A DNA stretch of 64,000 nt from Sphingomonas sp. (GTDB taxonomy: Bacteria > Pseudomonadota > Alphaproteobacteria > Sphingomonadales > Sphingomonadaceae): the NCBI GenBank assembly GCA_019635535.1, contig JAHBZH010000001.1, forward strand, positions 689,001 to 753,000, given 5' to 3'. Every line of letters begins with the position of its first letter. Position 1 is the stretch's first letter. The translations under genes and the position numbers were made by a program. Below the pieces are notes generated by a model. It ran no database searches. It was not told where the DNA came from and was given only the letters and a program-made list of their open reading frames with translations. Below, piece after piece: positions 58,635-64,000 of this stretch.

Positions 58635-61600
58635 ATGAGCCATTTCCTCGACCGTCTCACCTACTTCCGCAGAGCGCGCGACACGTTCTCGGACGGACAC
58701 GGCATCACCACCAACGAGAGCCGCGAATGGGAGGACGCCTATCGGAAGCGCTGGGCGGCGGACAAGATCGTCCGCTCGACCCATGGCGTCAATTGCACCG
58801 GCTCCTGTTCCTGGAAGATCTACGTCAAGGGCGGCATCGTCACCTGGGAGACCCAGCAGACCGACTATCCGCGCACCCGGCCGGATCTGCCCAACCACGA
58901 ACCGCGCGGCTGCCCGCGCGGCGCCAGCTACAGCTGGTATCTCTATTCCGGGACCCGCATCAAATATCCGCTGGTCCGCGCCCGGCTGATCCGACACTGG
59001 CGCGAGGCGAGGAAGACGATGACCCCGGTCGCCGCCTGGAAGGCGATCGTCCAGGACGGCGACAAGAGGCGCGACTGGGTCTCGAAGCGCGGGCGCGGCG
59101 GCTTCGTCCGCGTCGGCTGGGACGAGGTGACCGAGCTGATCGCGGCCGCCAACGCCTACACGATCAAGGAATATGGGCCGGACCGGATCGCCGGCTTCTC
59201 GCCGATCCCGGCCATGTCGATGATCTCCTACGCCGCCGGCAGCCGCTATCTGTCGCTGATCGGCGGCAATCTGCTCTCCTTCTACGACTGGTATTGCGAC
59301 CTGCCGCCCTCGTCTCCGCAGACCTGGGGGGAGCAGACCGACGTGCCGGAGAGCGCCGACTGGTACAATGCCGGCTTCCTCTTGGTCTGGGGCTCCAACA
59401 TCCCGATGACCCGAGCGCCCGACGCCCATTTCTATTCCGAGGTCCGCTATCGCGGCGCCAAGAGCGTGGTCATCGCCCCCGACTATAACGAGGCGGCGAA
59501 ATTCTCCGACCTCTGGCTGCACCCCAAGCAGGGCACCGACGCCGCCTTGGCGCTCGCGCTGGGCCATGTCGTGCTGCGCGAATTCTATGTCGATCGGCAG
59601 GCCGGCTATTTCGCCGACTATACCCGCAAATATTCGGATTTCCCGCTGCTGGTGAGGCTCGTCGAGCAGGACGGCCGGCTAGTCGCGGACCGCCTGCTGC
59701 GCACGGCCGACCTCGAAGGCGCGCTCGGCGAGACCAGCAATCCGGACTGGAAATGCGTCGCCATCGACGAGGGCGATGGCGCGCTGGTCGCGCCGCTCGG
59801 CTCCGTCGGCTTCCGCTGGGGTGACCAGGGCAAGTGGAACTTGGAAGAGAAGGACGGGCAGGACCGCGAGGTGCGGCTGCGCACGACCCTGGCCGACGAT
59901 CATGACGAGATCGTGCCCGTCGCTTTCCCCTATTTCGGGGGGACCGCACCGCACGATTTCACCGCGACCGGCCATGACGAAATTCTCGTCCGCAACGTCC
60001 CGGTGAAGGGGGTGACTCTCGCGGACGGCTCGACATCCTATGTCGCGACCGTCTTCGACCTGTTCTGCGCCAATTACGGCGTCGATCGCGGCTTCGGCGG
60101 CGGCAATGTCGCCGCGAGCTTCGACGACGACGTTCCGTTTAGTCCCGCCTGGGCGGAGAAGGTCACCGGCGTGCCCCGCGCCGCGATCATCCAGGTCGCG
60201 CGCGAGTTCGCCGAGACCGCCGAGAAGACGGAAGGCCGCTCGATGGTGATCCTCGGGGCGGGGCTCAACCATTGGTACCATATGGACATGAGCTATCGCG
60301 GGATCATCGCGTTGCTCGTGATGTGCGGCTGCATCGGCAAGTCGGGCGGCGGCTGGTCGCATTATGTCGGCCAGGAGAAATTGCGGCCGCAGACCGGCTG
60401 GCTGCCGCTCGCCTTCGCGCTCGACTGGACCCGGCCGCCGCGCCAAATGAACGGCACCAGCTTCTTCTACGCCCATACCGACCAGTGGCGCTACGAGTCG
60501 CTGAGAATGTCGGAGATACTCTCGCCGCTGGCGCCCGCGGGCGACTGGTCGGGAAGCATGCTCGATTATAACGTCAAGGCGGAGCGGATGGGCTGGCTGC
60601 CCTCCGCGCCGCAATTTGACGCCAACCCGATCGAATGGGGCAGCAAGATCCACGCCGCCGGAGCGGACCCGGCGACAGTGATCGCGGACGCCTGGAAGGC
60701 GGGGGACCTCAAGCCTGCGAGCCTCGATCCCGACAATCCGGTGAACTGGCCGCGCAACATGTTCTTCTGGCGCTCGAACGTGCTCGGCGCCTCCGGCAAG
60801 GGCCACGAATATTTCCTGAAGCATCTGGTCGGTTCGCTGCACGGCGTCGTCGGAAGCGACGAGGAGGCCGCGAGCCATGATCGGCCGAAAGACGTCGTCT
60901 GGCGCGACGACGCCCCGGTCGGCAAGCTCGACCTGATGGTCAACATAGACTTCCGCATGTCGACGACCAGCATCTATTCGGACGTCGTTCTTCCCACCGC
61001 GACCTGGTACGAGAAGCACGACCTCAACACGTCGGACATGCACCCCTTCATCCACCCGCTGAGCGCGGCCGTGGACCCGGCATGGGAGAGCAAGAGCGAC
61101 TGGAACATCTTCCGGGAGATCGCCAAGAAATTCTCGGATGTCGCGCCCGAGGTGCTTGGGCTGGAGCACGACCTCGTCATGACCCCGATCCAGCACGATA
61201 CGCCCGGCGAGCTCGCCCAGCCCTATGAGCCCAGGGACTGGATGAAGGGAGAGTGCGATCCGATGCCCGGCAAGACGATGCCGAACGTGCAGATCGTCGA
61301 GCGCAACTATCCCGAGACGTTCGCCCGTTTCACCGCCATGGGCCCGCTGCTCGAGAAGCTTGGCAATGGCGGCAAGGGGATCGGCTGGGACACCAGGCAC
61401 GAGGTCGAGCTGCTCGGCGACCTCAACGGCCGCGTGCTGGACGGGCCGGCCGAGGGGCGCCCGAAGATCGATACCGATATCGACGCCTGCGAGACGATCC
61501 TGATGCTGGCCCCGGAAACCAATGGCGAGGTTGCGGTCAAGGCCTGGGAGGCGCTCGGCAGGATCACCGGCCGCGACCATGGCCATCTGGCGGAGGGCAA

Positions 61601-62420
61601 GGAAGAGGAGAAGATCCGCTTCCGCGACGTCACCGCGCAGCCGCGCAAGATCATCTCGTCACCGACCTGGTCGGGGCTCGAGAGCGAGCATGTCTGCTAC
61701 AATGCCGGCTATACCAACGTCCACGAACTGATCCCCTGGCGGACGCTCTCGGGGCGCCAGTCGCTCTACCAGGACCATCTCTGGATGCGCGCGTTCGGCG
61801 AAGGGTTCGTGACCTGGCGGCCGCCGATCGACACGAAGACCGTTCTGCAGGTGCTGGGCAAGCTCCCCAACGGCAACAAGGAGATCATGCTCAACATCCT
61901 CACCCCCCACCAGAAATGGGGGATTCACTCGACCTATACCGAGAATCTCATCATGCTGAGCCTTAACCGCGGCGGCCCGACGGTGTGGATCAGCGAGGAC
62001 GACGCCAAGGCGGCGGGCATCGAGGACAATGACTGGATCGAGGTCTTCAACGTCAACGGCGCGCTGACCGCCCGCGCGATCGTCTCGCAGCGGATCATGC
62101 CGGGCTCGGCGATCATGTACCACGCCCAGGAGAAACTGGTGAACACCGTCGGCTCCGAGATCACCGGCCAGCGCGGCGGCATCCACAATTCGGTGACGCG
62201 GATAAACATGAAGCCGACCCACATGATCGGCGGCTATGCCCACCTCGCCTACGGCTTCAACTATTATGGCACGGTCGGCGCCAACCGGGACGAGTTCGTG
62301 ATCCTCAGGAAGATGAGCGAGATCAACTGGTTCGACAAGGCGGCCGACGATACCGCGAACGTCGAGGGCGGCACCGCCGACTGGGGCACCGGCGCCCGTA
62401 CCGAGGAGGCTGCAGAATGA
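58635..62420 (+). CDS. narG: Respiratory nitrate reductase alpha subunit (Mo-bis-MGD)
   Basis: A 1261-residue catalytic subunit, the usual NarG length. The FS0 cluster ligands are His50, Cys54, Cys58 and Cys93 (HGVNCTGSC ... RGCPRG). The Mo ligand Asp222 lies in YDWYCDLPPSSPQ. No twin-arginine leader is at the N-terminus (MSHFLDRLTYFRRARDTF), though NarG proteins carry a vestigial one; it is membrane-bound and cytoplasm-facing. Reaction: nitrate + 2e -> nitrite. AAGGAGTCAAGG precedes the ATG, and the end overlaps narH (ATGA). Confidence 0.98.
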   Translation: MSHFLDRLTYFRRARDTFSDGHGITTNESREWEDAYRKRWAADKIVRSTHGVNCTGSCSWKIYVKGGIVTWETQQTDYPRTRPDLPNHEPRGCPRGASYSWYLYSGTRIKYPLVRARLIRHWREARKTMTPVAAWKAIVQDGDKRRDWVSKRGRGGFVRVGWDEVTELIAAANAYTIKEYGPDRIAGFSPIPAMSMISYAAGSRYLSLIGGNLLSFYDWYCDLPPSSPQTWGEQTDVPESADWYNAGFLLVWGSNIPMTRAPDAHFYSEVRYRGAKSVVIAPDYNEAAKFSDLWLHPKQGTDAALALALGHVVLREFYVDRQAGYFADYTRKYSDFPLLVRLVEQDGRLVADRLLRTADLEGALGETSNPDWKCVAIDEGDGALVAPLGSVGFRWGDQGKWNLEEKDGQDREVRLRTTLADDHDEIVPVAFPYFGGTAPHDFTATGHDEILVRNVPVKGVTLADGSTSYVATVFDLFCANYGVDRGFGGGNVAASFDDDVPFSPAWAEKVTGVPRAAIIQVAREFAETAEKTEGRSMVILGAGLNHWYHMDMSYRGIIALLVMCGCIGKSGGGWSHYVGQEKLRPQTGWLPLAFALDWTRPPRQMNGTSFFYAHTDQWRYESLRMSEILSPLAPAGDWSGSMLDYNVKAERMGWLPSAPQFDANPIEWGSKIHAAGADPATVIADAWKAGDLKPASLDPDNPVNWPRNMFFWRSNVLGASGKGHEYFLKHLVGSLHGVVGSDEEAASHDRPKDVVWRDDAPVGKLDLMVNIDFRMSTTSIYSDVVLPTATWYEKHDLNTSDMHPFIHPLSAAVDPAWESKSDWNIFREIAKKFSDVAPEVLGLEHDLVMTPIQHDTPGELAQPYEPRDWMKGECDPMPGKTMPNVQIVERNYPETFARFTAMGPLLEKLGNGGKGIGWDTRHEVELLGDLNGRVLDGPAEGRPKIDTDIDACETILMLAPETNGEVAVKAWEALGRITGRDHGHLAEGKEEEKIRFRDVTAQPRKIISSPTWSGLESEHVCYNAGYTNVHELIPWRTLSGRQSLYQDHLWMRAFGEGFVTWRPPIDTKTVLQVLGKLPNGNKEIMLNILTPHQKWGIHSTYTENLIMLSLNRGGPTVWISEDDAKAAGIEDNDWIEVFNVNGALTARAIVSQRIMPGSAIMYHAQEKLVNTVGSEITGQRGGIHNSVTRINMKPTHMIGGYAHLAYGFNYYGTVGANRDEFVILRKMSEINWFDKAADDTANVEGGTADWGTGARTEEAAE

Positions 62421-63946
62421 AGATCCGCGCTCAGATCGCGATGGTCTTGAACCTCGACAAGTGCATCGGCTGCCATACCTGCTCGATCACCTGCAAGAAC
62501 GTCTGGACCAACCGCGAAGGCGTCGAATATGTCTGGTTCAACAATGTCGAGACCAAACCCGGCATAGGCTATCCCAAGGACTGGGAGAATCAGGAGCGCT
62601 GGAAGGGCGGCTGGGTCCGCAAGAAGAACGGCAAGATCGTGCCGCGCCAGGGCTCCAAGTGGCGCATCCTCTCGAAGATCTTCGCCAACCCCCACCTTCC
62701 CGAGATCGACGATTTCTACGAGCCCTACACGTTCGAATATGAGTGGCTGCAGGCCGCGCCCGAACTGCAGGCGCAGCCGACCGCGCGGCCGCGCTCGCTG
62801 GTGACGGGCGAGCTGCTCAACAAGATCGAATGGAGCGGCAATTGGGAGGACATGCTCGGCGGCGAATTCTCCAAGCGCAGCCACGATTACAATTTCGAAG
62901 GCGTCGAGAAGGAGATTTACGGGGACTTCGAGAAGACGTTCATGATGTACCTGCCAAGGCTGTGCGAGCACTGCCTCAATCCCGCCTGCCTCGCCTCCTG
63001 CCCGTCGGGTGCGATCTACAAAAGGGCGGAGGATGGCATCGTCCTGATCGATCAGGAGAAATGCCGCGGATGGCGGATGTGCGTGTCGGGCTGCCCCTAC
63101 AAGAAGATCTACTATAATTGGTCGACCGGCAAATCCGAGAAGTGCATCTTCTGCTACCCGCGCATCGAAACCGGCCAGCCGACGGTCTGCTCGGAAACCT
63201 GCGTCGGCCGGATCCGATATCTCGGCGTGGTGCTCTACGATGCCGACCGGATCGAGACGGCGGCGTCGGTCGAGGATCCCAAGGACCTCTATCCCGCGCA
63301 GCTCGACGTCTTCCTCGATCCCAACGACGTCGCGGTGCAGGAGCAGGCCCGCCGCGACGGCGTCCCGGAGCAGTGGCTGGAGGCGGCGACCCGCTCGCCG
63401 ATCTGGAAGATGGCGATGGAATGGAAGATCGCCTTCCCGCTCCACCCCGAATATCGCACCCTGCCAATGGTCTGGTACGTGCCGCCCTTGTCGCCGATCC
63501 AGTCGGCGCACGAAGCCGGCAAGATCTCGGCCAGGGACGGCATGCCGGACGTTCGGTCCCTCCGGATTCCGCTCCGCTATCTCGCCAACCTGCTGACCGC
63601 CGGCGACGAGGAGCCGATCGCCGCGGCGCTCGAGAGGATGCTGGCGATGCGCGCCTACATGCGCGCCAAGAGCGTCGAGGGCCGGATCGACGAGTCGATC
63701 CCGGAGCGGGTGGGACTGACCCGCAAGAAGATCGAGGAGATGTACAAGGTGATGGCGCTCGCCGCCTATGAGGACCGCTACGTCATCCCGACCGTGCGGC
63801 GCGAGCTCGACGAGGATGCCTATGTGCTGCGCGGATCGACCGGCTTCGGCTTCCGCGAGGGCACGGACGGATCGACCAAGGCCAATCTGTTCGGCGCCGC
63901 CAAGCGAACGCCACGCCATCGTTACATGACGGACGTGCCGACATGA
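62417..63946 (+). CDS. narH: Respiratory nitrate reductase beta subunit (FeS)
   Basis: A 509-residue electron-transfer subunit with four Cys clusters. The first (C16, C19, C22, C26: CIGCHTCSITC) and CEHCLNPACLASCP are followed by CRGWRMCVSGCP, where Trp in place of Cys marks the 3Fe-4S site, and KCIFCYPR. It links NarI haems to NarG. ATG overlaps the narG stop and its stop overlaps the narJ start. Confidence 0.98.
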   Translation: MKIRAQIAMVLNLDKCIGCHTCSITCKNVWTNREGVEYVWFNNVETKPGIGYPKDWENQERWKGGWVRKKNGKIVPRQGSKWRILSKIFANPHLPEIDDFYEPYTFEYEWLQAAPELQAQPTARPRSLVTGELLNKIEWSGNWEDMLGGEFSKRSHDYNFEGVEKEIYGDFEKTFMMYLPRLCEHCLNPACLASCPSGAIYKRAEDGIVLIDQEKCRGWRMCVSGCPYKKIYYNWSTGKSEKCIFCYPRIETGQPTVCSETCVGRIRYLGVVLYDADRIETAASVEDPKDLYPAQLDVFLDPNDVAVQEQARRDGVPEQWLEAATRSPIWKMAMEWKIAFPLHPEYRTLPMVWYVPPLSPIQSAHEAGKISARDGMPDVRSLRIPLRYLANLLTAGDEEPIAAALERMLAMRAYMRAKSVEGRIDESIPERVGLTRKKIEEMYKVMALAAYEDRYVIPTVRRELDEDAYVLRGSTGFGFREGTDGSTKANLFGAAKRTPRHRYMTDVPT

Positions 63947-64000
63947 GGCTGACCCTGCGTGCGCTCGCCGCCCTGCTCGGCTATCCCTCGGCGGAGCTTT
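63943..64000 (+). CDS. narJ: Nitrate reductase Mo-cofactor assembly chaperone NarJ, N-terminal part
   Basis: Only 19 codons are in the window. They read MRLTLRALAALLGYPSAEL, the standard NarJ start with the L-x-Y-P motif. The ATG overlaps the narH stop. NarJ assists cofactor insertion into NarG; narI should follow beyond the window. Confidence 0.85.
   Translation, partial: MRLTLRALAALLGYPSAEL

Noticed and set aside
59679..61586. A 635-codon open frame antisense to narG
   Set aside because: Lies wholly inside narG and lacks any recognisable domain or a ribosome site.
1..64000. tRNA, rRNA, CRISPR arrays, prophage or conjugation genes
   Set aside because: Looked for by eye on both strands; none could be supported.

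Overview
The window comes from a high-GC alphaproteobacterium, most likely a sphingomonad. The reasons are two large TonB-dependent receptors, one with a FecI/FecR pair, tightly overlapping ATGA-type operons, rhizobial-type FixL/FixJ and FnrN-like regulators, and a long intergenic inverted repeat (26042-26130) of the kind common between sphingomonad genes. No rRNA, tRNA, CRISPR array or intact mobile element was seen; the only mobile trace is a broken IS6-type transposase fragment near 37.1-37.3 kb. This was read by eye, so family names are recognitions and not database hits.

Layout. 1-3.3 kb: the 3' end of a 2-keto-4-pentenoate hydratase/FAH-type gene, facing a TRAP transporter (dctP-dctQ-dctM). 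3.4-10.3 kb: an eight-gene overlapping operon joining an SPFH protein with SHOCT tail, two DUF4178 zinc-ribbon proteins, a 48-residue RR-signal membrane peptide, a DUF350 protein, a membrane-anchored aminopropyltransferase, a probably Tat-exported FAD oxidoreductase and a pyruvoyl AdoMet decarboxylase. It looks like a membrane-linked polyamine-type chemistry system and is the best candidate for poorly described biology here. 10.4-17.7 kb: ECF sigma, FecR, STN-type TonB receptor and a large autotransporter. 17.7-23.3 kb: serine hydrolase, lysA and a second TonB receptor.

23.5-36.9 kb: a peptidoglycan-peptide and D-amino-acid salvage region. It holds an AmpG-like permease, a beta-lactamase-fold hydrolase, PBP4-type DacB, an S9 peptidase, an amidohydrolase with a CIA30-like tail, a PhyH dioxygenase, a D-aminoacylase homologue, a DgcA-like dipeptide/N-acyl-Glu epimerase, a DgcN-like DUF1611 protein and a LysR regulator. 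Together these could import muropeptides, trim them and convert D-Glu to L-Glu.

37.3-64 kb: an anaerobic/nitrate-respiration island, entered just after the IS6 remnant. It carries a Crp-type regulator, FixL-FixJ, NnrS, a SirB2-like protein, B12-dependent ribonucleotide reductase NrdJ, oxygen-independent HemN, MoaA, an FNR with four cysteines, a porin and TSUP permease, MobA, the moaD-E-B-C-moeA operon, and narK (double MFS fusion)-narG-narH-narJ running off the end. FNR-type boxes lie before hemN/moaA, fnr, porin/TSUP, the moa operon and narK. A separate 17-base motif, exactly repeated before fnr and nnrS, may be the FixJ site. The implied circuit is O2 -> FixL/FixJ -> FNR -> Mo-cofactor, haem, dNTP and nitrate-reductase genes.
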